DNA from: Candidatus Bandiella numerosa
GTDB taxonomy: Bacteria > Pseudomonadota > Alphaproteobacteria > Rickettsiales > Midichloriaceae
DNA: 9,517 nt
Direction: 5' to 3'
Assembly: GCF_021811875.1 (NCBI RefSeq)
Contig: NZ_JAJBJD010000023.1
Span: 1 to 9,517, forward strand
Below, in pieces: positions 1 to 7,073 of the stretch. The first letter of the stretch is position 1, and each line of letters starts with the position of its first letter. Under the pieces are notes generated by a model. That model searched no databases, was not told the DNA's origin, and saw only the letters and a list, made by a program, of their open reading frames with translations. A program made the position numbers and the translations under genes.

Positions 1-72
1 ATCCAAAGAGAGAATTTTCAAAAAGCTAAATTTATTTGGGATGAAGCTATCCAAGAGATAGCTGCTGCCTAA
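1..72 (+). CDS. C-terminal tail of an unidentified plus-strand gene
   Basis: Frame 1 is open from the window edge to a TAA at 70-72, giving 23 residues that end in EIAAA. The visible tail is a charged, probably helical stretch with aromatic residues (FQKAKFIWDEAIQEIAAA). I cannot assign it to a family. It faces the opposite way to every intact gene in the window and converges with pgeF. Next to so much mobile DNA, a transposase or other accessory protein is possible, but nothing in the residues proves that. One minus-strand frame is also open across this stretch, so coding on the plus strand is likely but not certain. Confidence 0.4.
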   Translation: MQRENFQKAKFIWDEAIQEIAAA

Positions 73-256
73 AATTTAAGGGTCAGGGTTGTGTTGCGGC
101 CATATTTCCATTAACTTGACGGTGCCGCAATGGTCTTTTAAATACTAGTCAGATAATCTTTTACATTGCCGAAATTATAATAACTAATCACTATTGAAAA
201 CCTCCACCGCTTTTTAGTATAGCCTGAATTTTTATTTCAAAAAAATCAATAAAATT
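73..256. other. Intergenic region between convergent genes, with an inverted repeat
   Basis: There are 184 bp without a gene between the plus-strand tail and the end of pgeF. Positions 94-100 (ttgcggc) pair with 124-130 (gccgcaa) across a 23-nt loop, and the overlapping pair ccatt (108-112)/aatgg (129-133) gives an alternative fold. On the plus strand the stem is followed by a short tctttt run, so it could act as a poor terminator for the plus-strand gene. It could equally be the end of an insertion sequence. Next to the pgeF stop there is only an A/T-only imperfect hairpin, not a convincing terminator. Confidence 0.4.
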
Positions 257-1012
257 TTAAATTTTTATTAATGATAATTGACATCCAAAATTCTTCTCCC
301 CTTTGTGAAGGGCTCTTCTACAGCTAAAAAATTTTTTTTCATCTGAGTAAGTATCAATTTTTAAGTCATCAATTTTATTTACGCCACATTTTATCAGCTT
401 TTCATAACAGTATTTAGCTAGGTCAAATAAAAACCTCCCTTTATTCACTGAATTTTTAAAATACTTATTATTTAAAGTAGTTTCCTCTAAAAATGATATA
501 TAAAATTTCTCATCAACTTCATAATTATTTTGTCTTATACATGGCCCTATTGCAGCATAAAATTGGCATTGACTACTTTTTTTGATTGCACTAATTGAAT
601 TTTCTATAATGCCATTTAAAGCCCCCTTCCATCCAGCATGTATTGCTAAAGCAATTTTATTTTTATTATCCCAAACTAATATTGGCACACAATCTGCAGT
701 AATTACTCCTATTGCACTATTTTTCCTAGATGAATAAATTGCATCACCCTCGATTTTATTGACGGTATTATTTACTTTTATTACCCTATTTGAGTGAATT
801 TGATTTAGTAATGTTAAATTTTCTATATTTGCACTTAAGCAATTAGCGGCAATAATTAAATTATTCTTAACGTTTTCTATATTATCTAGATTGTTAAATT
901 TACAATTTAAACTACTAAATTCATCTGAGCTTATACCACCATTTCGAGTGAAAAATCCATGCTCAACTCCAACATTTTTTAATAAAGGTGATTCTATAAA
1001 AATGTCTGACAT
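257..1012 (-). CDS. pgeF: Peptidoglycan editing factor PgeF (YfiH/DUF152, multicopper-polyphenol-oxidase-like fold)
   Basis: This 251-residue protein is full length for the YfiH/PgeF family. Diagnostic segments are NQIHSNRV (about 70-77), ITADCVPILVWD (104-115), IHAGWKGALNG (124-134), AAIGPCIRQNNYEV (153-166) and the C-terminal FSCRR (229-233). H73, C108 and H125 match the family's His-Cys-His metal/catalytic site. Characterised members are cytoplasmic amidases that remove L-serine wrongly placed at position 1 of the peptidoglycan stem peptide. Others were reported to act on purine nucleosides, so older 'laccase' or 'polyphenol oxidase' labels are misleading. It is the last gene of the dacF-rsmE-gshA-pgeF run, starting 8 nt after the gshA stop. 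The ATG at 1012 is the natural start, with only a weak upstream ribosome-binding site. Family assignment is very secure; the exact substrate is inferred. Confidence 0.93.
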   Translation of the reverse strand: MSDIFIESPLLKNVGVEHGFFTRNGGISSDEFSSLNCKFNNLDNIENVKNNLIIAANCLSANIENLTLLNQIHSNRVIKVNNTVNKIEGDAIYSSRKNSAIGVITADCVPILVWDNKNKIALAIHAGWKGALNGIIENSISAIKKSSQCQFYAAIGPCIRQNNYEVDEKFYISFLEETTLNNKYFKNSVNKGRFLFDLAKYCYEKLIKCGVNKIDDLKIDTYSDEKKFFSCRRALHKGEKNFGCQLSLIKI

Positions 1013-1020
1013 ATAAATTT

Positions 1021-2205
1021 CTATTCGATTTTTTCATAACCCACTGCAATGGTTGCCAATTTACTTAGTAATAATTCACTTGGAGATATTTTTAGGTTTT
1101 TGGCAAATAACATACCACTTGAATTCAAATTATTATCGACACCTTTTACTGTATTATATCTCATAAATTTTTCAATAACTTTCGCACCAACTAGGTATAT
1201 AATACTTTCTGCTGGATAATCTTCAACTCTTTCTATTGTTGGTATACCCTCTTGTATTACCACCTCTGAATTAATTACATTGTCTTTTATTGTATTTAAG
1301 CTATGTCTCATTTTTTTGTTGAGATTCATGATTTCATCTCCACTTTTTACTGATATTATACCCCTTCCGAATGTACCATTATTTGGTTTGATAAATACAA
1401 CAGGCTCTCGCTTAATTTGATATTCATCATATTTTTTTTGAATCTCAACTATAAGTTTATCAATTTTTTGAGCTATACACTGCAACCCCTCTTTCTTTTT
1501 AAAATTAACATTAATGCATTTTGAATAGTATGTACTAATTAACCAAGGGTCTATTTTGAATTCTATACAAAATAAATCAATAAGATCGTTATATGCCTTA
1601 TAGTGAGAACATTTTCTCCTGCTGTGCCAGCCATATTTTAAATTTGGTAATATTGGAATTGATAAAGCTGTTAACTTTTCTGGTATTTTTTCTGTTAGAT
1701 CATTATTTAGTACAATTAAATCTGGAGACCAGTTATCATTGGTAACTATAATAGAGCCTTGTTTTTGAAATTGGAAAAACGTTAAACCTTCAACATCAAT
1801 CGGTTCTTCTAACATAATTAAGACCCTTACCTCAAGATTTGTATCTTGCAAAGCTTTAAGTAAAAATTTTATGTTTTCATAATAATTAACATTTCTCGTA
1901 AATTGCTCCGAAACCAAAGCGACTTTCTTAACATCAGGAAAAAATTTACTAAAGTACTGCACAAAATATTGCGTTGCCTTCTGCAAGCCTTGTTTTGATA
2001 TATTATTAAACCCAGATGGAAAGAGATTTGTATCAATTGGAGAAATTTTAAATCCTGAATTTCTTATATCAATTGACGAATACAGCGGAGTATCTTTTAA
2101 CTCTTTTGTTTTAATCCATGTTTCAATCAATTTATCGTTTTTTAAAATAAAGTTATCTAAATCATCGATATAGCTGTATATTTCATTTTTTTTTAAGTTA
2201 TGCAT
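1021..2205 (-). CDS. gshA: Glutamate-cysteine ligase, Acidithiobacillus-type GshA family (PF08886/TIGR02049)
   Basis: The protein has 394 residues and catalyses the ATP-dependent joining of L-glutamate and L-cysteine, the first step of glutathione synthesis, in the cytoplasm. The segment SIDIRNSGFKISPIDTNLFP (44-63), continuing SGFNN (64-68), is the family signature. Others are LNNDL (166-170), YGWHSRRKCSHYKAY (191-205), IDPWLI (218-223), an ATP-grasp-like loop KPNNGTFGRGI (273-283), VIQEGIPTIE (316-325) and NLNSSGM (359-365). This family is unrelated in sequence to the E. coli enzyme and to the plant/alphaproteobacterial GCS2 type. The C-terminus after residue 370 looks some tens of residues shorter than family members I recall, but the catalytic part is intact. 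The start codon overlaps the rsmE stop (TAATG), implying coupled translation. No gshB for the second step lies in the window. Confidence 0.9.
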   Translation of the reverse strand: MHNLKKNEIYSYIDDLDNFILKNDKLIETWIKTKELKDTPLYSSIDIRNSGFKISPIDTNLFPSGFNNISKQGLQKATQYFVQYFSKFFPDVKKVALVSEQFTRNVNYYENIKFLLKALQDTNLEVRVLIMLEEPIDVEGLTFFQFQKQGSIIVTNDNWSPDLIVLNNDLTEKIPEKLTALSIPILPNLKYGWHSRRKCSHYKAYNDLIDLFCIEFKIDPWLISTYYSKCINVNFKKKEGLQCIAQKIDKLIVEIQKKYDEYQIKREPVVFIKPNNGTFGRGIISVKSGDEIMNLNKKMRHSLNTIKDNVINSEVVIQEGIPTIERVEDYPAESIIYLVGAKVIEKFMRYNTVKGVDNNLNSSGMLFAKNLKISPSELLLSKLATIAVGYEKIE

Positions 2206-2927
2206 TATTTGTTTGAGTATAATAAATTCCGGATAGCAAATATAGATGCTATCATCGCCGTCTCTGCCCTTAAAGTATAATTTCCCAATTTCACAAAAGT
2301 CATATTAAGCCGTTCAAATATACTTATCTCTTCATTAGAAAAACCTCCCTCTGGGCCAATTAAAAGTATCGTATCGTTGTTGTAGTCTATTATTTTATTT
2401 AAATCCAAAATATTTCTAGCATCTCTATGATTATGACATACTAGTACATTTTTGTTTTTGGTAATATTTAATAGTCCTTCTAGATTCAAGATATTATGAA
2501 TTATTGGAATATCAAGTCTCCCACATTGTTCTGACGCTTCTTTGGCAACAATATTTAGCTTATCTATGTTAATAGTTTTTACTATGGTTCTATCCGTTAT
2601 TAAAGGATATATCTCCCTAACATTCAATTCAGTCGCTTTTTGAACAATTAAACTATTGTTTTGTCGTTTTAATAATGCAAATGCTAAATTTACCTTAGAT
2701 TTACATAAAATATTATCTGTTTTTTCAAAAGGAATTAAAAAAACATTTCGCCTATTCTTTACCTCAATTTTGCAAACCCACTCGCCATCATGCTCATTAT
2801 ATGCCATAATAACATCATTAGACTTCACTTTCATTACATTAATTAGGTAATGGGCATCCTCTTTCGTTAGAGAAATACTCCCTAAATCACTTAATTTAAC
2901 TGCCAATAACAATCTGATGCTACTCAT
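2205..2927 (-). CDS. rsmE: 16S rRNA (uracil1498-N3)-methyltransferase RsmE
   Basis: This is a 240-residue SPOUT-class methyltransferase that methylates N3 of U1498 in helix 44 of 16S rRNA, using S-adenosylmethionine, on the assembled 30S subunit. It has the usual two-part structure: an N-terminal PUA-like RNA-binding domain (about 1-70, with DAHYLINVMKVKSND) and the knotted catalytic domain. Key motifs are QKATELNV (96-103), KEASEQCGRL (129-138), LLIGPEGGFSNEE (188-200) and the knot segment LGNYTLRAETA (214-224). Length is normal for the family. It begins 6 nt after the dacF stop and shares one base with the gshA start, so it sits in the middle of a single transcription unit. The short plus-strand frame inside it is a shadow. 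Confidence 0.95.
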   Translation of the reverse strand: MSSIRLLLAVKLSDLGSISLTKEDAHYLINVMKVKSNDVIMAYNEHDGEWVCKIEVKNRRNVFLIPFEKTDNILCKSKVNLAFALLKRQNNSLIVQKATELNVREIYPLITDRTIVKTINIDKLNIVAKEASEQCGRLDIPIIHNILNLEGLLNITKNKNVLVCHNHRDARNILDLNKIIDYNNDTILLIGPEGGFSNEEISIFERLNMTFVKLGNYTLRAETAMIASIFAIRNLLYSNK

Positions 2928-2933
2928 TATTTT

Positions 2934-3911
2934 TTAATGAATCTCTAGTACATCATTATTATTGGTAGTTTTTTTAGAACTTTCTGAAACATACTGAAAA
3001 ACGTCTCTTTTGGCATTTAAGAATTTTGGTTGAGAGATATTTTCATTTTTCACCTTATCTTTAACACCTAATCTTGCATATGCATTATTTAATAAATCTA
3101 TCATATGATCATCTCTCATTCTCGCAGTTTGACCTCCCATCACAATAGCTACTAAATTAGCTTCTGGTTTTTTTGTTGAGGTTGCAAGATTAAATCCTGA
3201 AGCATTAACATATCCAGTTTTTAATCCATCTGCCCATGCATATCTTTTTAAAACCCGATTATGTCCCTTTATTTCTTTTCCTCTATAAATAAATGATGTC
3301 ATAGAAAAAAGATGATAATATTTTGGAAAATCCCTCTTAAGTGCACTTGCTAATTTTGCCATATCCCTAGCAGTTGTATATTGCTCCTCATGATGCAATC
3401 CATGAGGATTTTGAAAATTAGTATTTTTCATATTCAATTTTTTTGCAGTTATATTCATTAATTGAATAAATTTTTTTCTATCACCTGAAATCGCTTCTCC
3501 AAGTACCACTGCAGCATCGTTAGCTGATTTTACTATCAATGCATTAATAGCTTGACGTACAGTAATTTTTTGCCCACGCTTTAGAGCAATATTACTTTTT
3601 GGCTGCTCTGAAGCATGTTTTGACACCGTAAGTTTTTGTAATGGTGATAGTTTATTTTTCTTTAAGGATTCAAAAGTGATATATAAAGTCATCATTTTAG
3701 TAAGTGAAGCAGGATACCTTTTTTGATCTGCATTTTTTTCAAAAAGCACTCTACCTGTTTTAGCATTAACAACTATACTTGCATAATTAGAGGATTTAAA
3801 TATAGAAGGCTTAAGATTTATAGGCTTAGAGTATGCCTGAAATGGTTGTAATAAAAAATAGATAAAAAACAGATTTATCAAAAATAATTCAGAGAACTTT
3901 TTCAACTGCAT
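2934..3911 (-). CDS. dacF: Serine-type D-alanyl-D-alanine carboxypeptidase (PBP5/DacF-like, peptidase S11)
   Basis: This 325-residue low-molecular-weight penicillin-binding protein should trim the terminal D-alanine of peptidoglycan stem peptides in the periplasm. A hydrophobic signal segment spans about 8-27 and ends near AYS (26-28). All three active-site motifs are present: S69-L-T-K72 with the nucleophile and general base, S129-A-N131, and K231-T-G233. The surrounding sequences ASLTKMMT, VKSANDAAV and ADGLKTGYVNASGFN are typical of S11 enzymes. The protein ends soon after the catalytic domain, so the C-terminal beta domain and amphipathic membrane anchor of E. coli PBP5 are reduced or missing, as in short alphaproteobacterial members. 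It is the first intact gene of the operon, behind a candidate promoter in the flgH relic. No strong Shine-Dalgarno precedes its ATG. The choice among dacA/dacC/dacF names is uncertain. Confidence 0.9.
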   Translation of the reverse strand: MQLKKFSELFLINLFFIYFLLQPFQAYSKPINLKPSIFKSSNYASIVVNAKTGRVLFEKNADQKRYPASLTKMMTLYITFESLKKNKLSPLQKLTVSKHASEQPKSNIALKRGQKITVRQAINALIVKSANDAAVVLGEAISGDRKKFIQLMNITAKKLNMKNTNFQNPHGLHHEEQYTTARDMAKLASALKRDFPKYYHLFSMTSFIYRGKEIKGHNRVLKRYAWADGLKTGYVNASGFNLATSTKKPEANLVAIVMGGQTARMRDDHMIDLLNNAYARLGVKDKVKNENISQPKFLNAKRDVFQYVSESSKKTTNNNDVLEIH

Positions 3912-3932
3912 AAAAAATAATAATTGAAACTA

Positions 3933-3962
3933 ATTTTATCTAAAATGGTGATATTATGTCAA
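3933..3962 (-). promoter_or_regulatory. Candidate sigma70 promoter for the dacF-rsmE-gshA-pgeF operon
   Basis: On the minus strand a perfect TTGACA -35 box (3962-3957) is followed by an 18-nt spacer and TAAAAT (3938-3933), which matches the -10 consensus at five of six bases. The predicted transcription start is about 7 nt further on, leaving a leader of roughly 15 nt before the dacF ATG. The -35 box lies within the last codons of the flgH relic (the Leu-Asp-Ile before the end). TAAAAT-like -10 boxes are common by chance in DNA this AT-rich, but an exact -35 at good spacing, directly before the first gene of an operon, is much less so. Confidence 0.5.
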
Positions 3963-4194
3963 GAACTTGTTTTCCATATGGATCTTGTTGATATTGAGAT
4001 ATTTGCCCTCTACCACCATATGACACTCTAGCCTCCGCAATTTGATCAAGATCAACTGAGTTATCACTACCAATATCTTCTGGTCTCACAATTCCAGCTA
4101 CTGTAATCTCCCTCAATTCATAGTTAACTCGTATTTCTTGCGATCCTTTAATCAAGAAATTACCATTAAAGGCCGTTGCATAAATGCAAAGCAA
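3940..4194 (-). pseudogene. flgH: Flagellar L-ring protein FlgH, C-terminal fragment (gene destroyed at its 5' end)
   Basis: About 77 residues match the C-terminus of FlgH, the outer-membrane lipoprotein that forms the L ring around the flagellar rod. Recognisable parts are [43 protein letters not shown] and the closing VLDIISPF. The full protein is normally about 230-250 residues with an N-terminal lipoprotein signal; here roughly two thirds is missing. Homology begins near 4180, and the open frame upstream of it is unrelated sequence with only a TTG available as a start. An insertion-sequence remnant begins 50-65 bp further upstream, which suggests that insertion followed by deletion removed the 5' part. 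What remains is intact in frame, so the loss is probably recent. It cannot make a functional L ring. Confidence 0.85.
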
Positions 4195-4251
4195 GGAAGA
4201 TATGCAATAAATGGATTTAAAAAATTAGATTCATATAAAGAAGAGGCATTG

Positions 4252-4455
4252 CTAAACAAATATAGTGTCAAAGAAGAAATGGATGTACACAGATAATTCA
4301 GCCATATCATCGGCCTTGGAATAAGCCTTGGTTTTTCGATTGCATCTCTTGATAAAGTCTCTGAGAGAGCTATTTTGCGCCTCAATATTATAGGTGCGCT
4401 TTTTACTTTGTATCAAAACATCATTTGGGATAACTCTTGCATATACTTTGTAATT
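4252..4455 (-). pseudogene. IS1-family transposase, C-terminal fragment
   Basis: A minus-strand frame without a start codon encodes 67 residues and ends in TAG at 4254-4252. It reads NYKVYARVIPNDV, a KKRTYNIEAQNSSLRDF segment, then KRCNRKTKAYSKADDMAELS and a hydrophobic, aromatic tail. The pattern 'IExxNxxLRxxxKRxxRKTKxxSK' near the end is characteristic of the C-terminal catalytic part of IS1-family transposases, where the glutamate belongs to the DDE-type active site. The N-terminal zinc-binding part and the middle of the protein are absent. Upstream, the frame runs into the 124-bp nested element at 4456, whose terminal repeat happens to be readable in frame (as TDATEP). A longer frame at 4152-4385 in another phase is a shadow of this gene and flgH. 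The fragment is non-functional. Confidence 0.7.
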
Positions 4456-4579
4456 GGGCTCTGTCGCATCTGTGAAAATTCAGTGCAAAAAGTGAAAATT
4501 TCAAAGTGTGGAAAATCGGGGGTTAGAAATTCTTAATTTTTACTTTTTATTTCAAAAATTAACAGATGCGACAGAACCC
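4456..4579. mobile_element. 124-bp MITE-like element with 18-bp terminal inverted repeats
   Basis: gggctctgtcgcatctgt at 4456-4473 faces gggttctgtcgcatctgt (reverse complement of 4562-4579); 17 of 18 bases agree. The interior of 88 bp is AT-rich, contains no gene, and shows further loose symmetry next to the repeats. The ggg(c/t)tctgtcgca end resembles the ends of IS6-family elements that I know, so this may be a non-autonomous relative, but family assignment is tentative. It lies between the surviving transposase fragment and the other end of the IS1-like remnant. No clear 8-bp duplication flanks it (ttgtaatt versus atatcata), which would fit insertion combined with deletion of neighbouring DNA. 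Confidence 0.6.
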
Positions 4580-4628
4580 ATATCATAGCAGCTTTCTCAA
4601 TTACATGCTGTATTTGTTTAGCAATGCC

Positions 4629-4895
4629 ATAATTATAGTGGCAGCGCGTTATAAAGTTTTAACATTTAGTAGTTACTTAAGTAAAAAATTTATCGTTGCA
4701 TAAAAAAAGTGTTATTTAACTAAAATACTTTAAAGCTTTATTGAAATACTTAAATATTGCCGTAACGTTTTTTTATTTTAAGCTAAAGTAGCTTATCAAT
4801 TTTTACGCTATAACTTTTAATTGTTTTAGCTCATTTTGTTATAATTGCTAAATCGCATTAATAAAAAAAAGTAATAGCAAATTAGTGTTTTATTG
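4629..4895. other. Non-coding AT-rich region between the IS remnant and recD2
   Basis: I see no gene in these 267 bp. The region holds several A/T-rich palindromes: ttacttaagtaa (4673-4684), taaagcttta (4731-4740) and a 7-bp stem with a 3-nt loop at 4779-4795 (taagcta aag tagctta). The last could form a small hairpin downstream of recD2, but on the recD2 strand it is followed by A residues rather than a T run, so it is not a standard intrinsic terminator. On the recD2 strand the region leads towards the IS remnant and flgH relic. Confidence 0.5.
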
Positions 4896-7073
4896 TTAAG
4901 TGTTATTTACCACCCATTCTTTCAGCTTAGTAAATCTATCAGTATTTTTCTTATTTCTAACTGCAAGAGAAATTGCTTTCTTCTGCCCCACCAATACAAC
5001 AAGATTTTTGCCACGAGTAACAGCAGTATAAAGTAGGTTTTTCTTAAGCATTACATAATGTTGCATAGATATTGGTATTACTACTGCAGGATATTCAGAG
5101 CCTTGTGACTTATGTATAGTTGTTGCATAGGCTAGGGTGATTTCATCAAGCTCAGTAAATGAATAAATAGCTTCTCTATCATCAAAATTAATATGAACTT
5201 CCTGCTCTTCATGATCAACTCTGGTGATATAACCTATATCACCATTATATACTTCTTTATCATAGTTATTTTCAGTTTGCATAACCTTATCCCCTTTGGC
5301 ATATCTTTGTCCAAACTTCTCTACTCCAGCTAGATATTCTGGATTAAGTATTTTTTGAAGTTCTATATTAAAGTATCTTGCTCCGCATCCACTTCTTTGC
5401 ATAGGGCATAGAACTTGAATATCTCGAATGGGATTAAATTTGAATTTCTTAGGGATACGCTCTTTTACAAGAAGCTTAACCATATTTGCTATGTCTTCTG
5501 CTTCATTTGCTTCTGCAAAATAAAAATCTTTCTCATCTCCTTTTGGTTTTAATATTGGTACTCTTCCTTCGTTAATTAGATGAGCGTTAGTCACTATATC
5601 ACTACTTTCCGCTTGCCTATATATTTCAGTTAATTTTACAACTTCTATTTTTTGTGAATCAATTATATCTTTTAAAACTTGTCCTGCTCCAACAGAAGGC
5701 AACTGATCAACATCTCCAACAATTAAAATGGCAGTCTTTTCATGTATAGCTTTTAGTAACGAGTGCATCAATTGTACATCAACCATTGAACTTTCATCAA
5801 CTATAAGCAAATTACAATCAAGTTGATCATCTTCATTATGTTTAAAATCTCCAATATGCGGCTCGAATTGCAATAACCTATGTATAGTTAAAGCTTCTCT
5901 ACCTGTTGCTTCACTCATTTTCTTAGCAGCTCGACCAGTAGGAGCGCATAGTTTAATTTTAACTTTTTTAGCAGACAATATTTTTATTATACAGTTTAGT
6001 ATTGTGGTTTTCCCTGTTCCAGGTCCACCTGTAAGTACTAAAACCTTATTAGTGATTGCTTTCGTTATAGCGTTTTTTTGATTTACTGCTAATTTGATAT
6101 TTTGTTTTTCTTCTACCCATTCTATAGCTTTGTCAGTGTCAATTCTATCCCAAGGAATTTTACCTCGTTGTAGAGAAAGTAATTTAGTTGCTATATTTTT
6201 TTCATAAGTATAATAACCACTTAGAAAGATAAAATCTATTTCACCAATCTGATCTTTCGTTAAAAACTCTTCTTTTAACTCAAGATTTAATGCTTCCTCT
6301 AGTATAGACTTATTAATAGAGAGTAATTTTTCAGCATTATTAAGTAAAAGATCAACAGGTAAAGCAACATGCCCATCAGAGAGAGCTTCCATTAGGGTAA
6401 ACCCAATACCAGCTCTAGCCCTTATCATAGAATTTTCTTCTATACCTAAATTCTTAGCTATTTTATCAGCTGATAAAAATCCAATGCCCCTAATATCTTT
6501 TGCTAATCTATAAGGATTATCTTTAACAAGTGAAATTGATTGATCGCCATATGTTTTATATATCCTTGTTGCTCTTGTAGTACCAACACCATTAGATTGT
6601 AGAAAGACCATTATCTCGCGTACAATCTTTTGCTCTTGCCAGTTTTTTGTTATTTTATCAATTCGCTTATCACCAATTCCATTAATTTCTTTTAGTTTCA
6701 TAGGAGATGATTCAATAACATCAAAAATATCCTCACTAAATGCAGCAACTAATTTCTTTGCAAAATGAGGACCTATGCCCTTTATTAGTCCTGAACCTAA
6801 ATACTTTTCAATACCTTCAATTGTAGTAGGGGGGATAGATTGAATAAACTCAGCTTTAAATCCTAAACCATATTGCACATCGTTACGCCAGTAACCTTTA
6901 GATGTGATATCCTCGCCAGGAGTAACGCTTGGAATTGTACCTATTACAGGAACTAAATCTTTATGGCCTTTAACCTTTACTTTGAGAACAGCAAATCCAT
7001 TTTCCTCATTGTGGTAAGTAACTCTCTCAACATTTCCCGATAAATATTCTAATTTAGATTCGTGATTCTTCAT
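4896..7073 (-). CDS. recD2: RecD2-type ATP-dependent DNA helicase (SF1)
   Basis: This 725-residue, full-length RecD2 protein is a 5'-3' DNA helicase of superfamily 1 that works without RecBC. Domain order is an N-terminal OB-like segment (about 8-80), helix-hairpin-helix repeats (GSGLIKGIGPHFAKKL 93-108; EINGIGDKRIDKI 129-141; DIRGIGFLSADKIA 193-206), then two RecA-like motor domains. Motor motifs are complete: Walker A GGPGTGKTT (349-357), motif Ia CAPTGRAAKKM (376-386), Walker B IVDESSM (424-430), motif III GDVDQLPSVGAG (453-464), motif IV EIYRQ (483-487), motif V ATTIHKSQGSE (650-660) and motif VI LYTAVTRGK (681-689). RecD2 homologues act in replication-fork and mismatch or damage repair. 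The dinB stop touches its ATG (TAAATG), so the two are co-translated. No SOS box was recognised. Confidence 0.95.
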   Translation of the reverse strand: MKNHESKLEYLSGNVERVTYHNEENGFAVLKVKVKGHKDLVPVIGTIPSVTPGEDITSKGYWRNDVQYGLGFKAEFIQSIPPTTIEGIEKYLGSGLIKGIGPHFAKKLVAAFSEDIFDVIESSPMKLKEINGIGDKRIDKITKNWQEQKIVREIMVFLQSNGVGTTRATRIYKTYGDQSISLVKDNPYRLAKDIRGIGFLSADKIAKNLGIEENSMIRARAGIGFTLMEALSDGHVALPVDLLLNNAEKLLSINKSILEEALNLELKEEFLTKDQIGEIDFIFLSGYYTYEKNIATKLLSLQRGKIPWDRIDTDKAIEWVEEKQNIKLAVNQKNAITKAITNKVLVLTGGPGTGKTTILNCIIKILSAKKVKIKLCAPTGRAAKKMSEATGREALTIHRLLQFEPHIGDFKHNEDDQLDCNLLIVDESSMVDVQLMHSLLKAIHEKTAILIVGDVDQLPSVGAGQVLKDIIDSQKIEVVKLTEIYRQAESSDIVTNAHLINEGRVPILKPKGDEKDFYFAEANEAEDIANMVKLLVKERIPKKFKFNPIRDIQVLCPMQRSGCGARYFNIELQKILNPEYLAGVEKFGQRYAKGDKVMQTENNYDKEVYNGDIGYITRVDHEEQEVHINFDDREAIYSFTELDEITLAYATTIHKSQGSEYPAVVIPISMQHYVMLKKNLLYTAVTRGKNLVVLVGQKKAISLAVRNKKNTDRFTKLKEWVVNNT

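Larger units (their letters stand above)
4245..4628 (-). mobile_element. IS1-like insertion sequence remnant with perfect 18-bp terminal inverted repeats
   Basis: The sequence ggcattgctaaacaaata at 4245-4262 recurs exactly in inverted orientation at 4611-4628 and bounds 384 bp. The transposase remnant (4252-4455) ends inside one repeat, as expected when a transposase reading frame runs into the terminal repeat. A complete IS1-type element would be about twice this length, so the 5' half or more of the transposase is deleted, and a second small element sits at the deletion point. I find no matching target-site duplication: the left flank ends ataaagaaga and the right flank starts ataattatag. 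This fits decay or deletion of adjacent DNA, including the missing part of flgH. Confidence 0.7.

Noticed and set aside
115..143. TTGACG...TAAATA as a plus-strand promoter
   Set aside because: The -10 match is poor and it would drive antisense transcription of pgeF with no gene to serve.
2656..2850. Short plus-strand frame inside rsmE
   Set aside because: Antisense shadow of a well-conserved gene; no ribosome-binding site or recognisable protein.
4152..4385. 77-residue minus-strand frame
   Set aside because: It is out of phase with both the flgH relic and the IS1-like transposase, each of which has recognisable homology in its own frame.
4779..4795. Small hairpin as recD2 terminator
   Set aside because: The 7-bp stem is A/T-rich and on the recD2 strand is followed by A residues, not a T run.
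4707..4909. 12-bp direct repeat aagtgttattta at 4707-4718 and 4898-4909
   Set aside because: Low-complexity A/T sequence. The second copy is partly recD2 coding sequence, and no element lies between the copies, so chance is sufficient.
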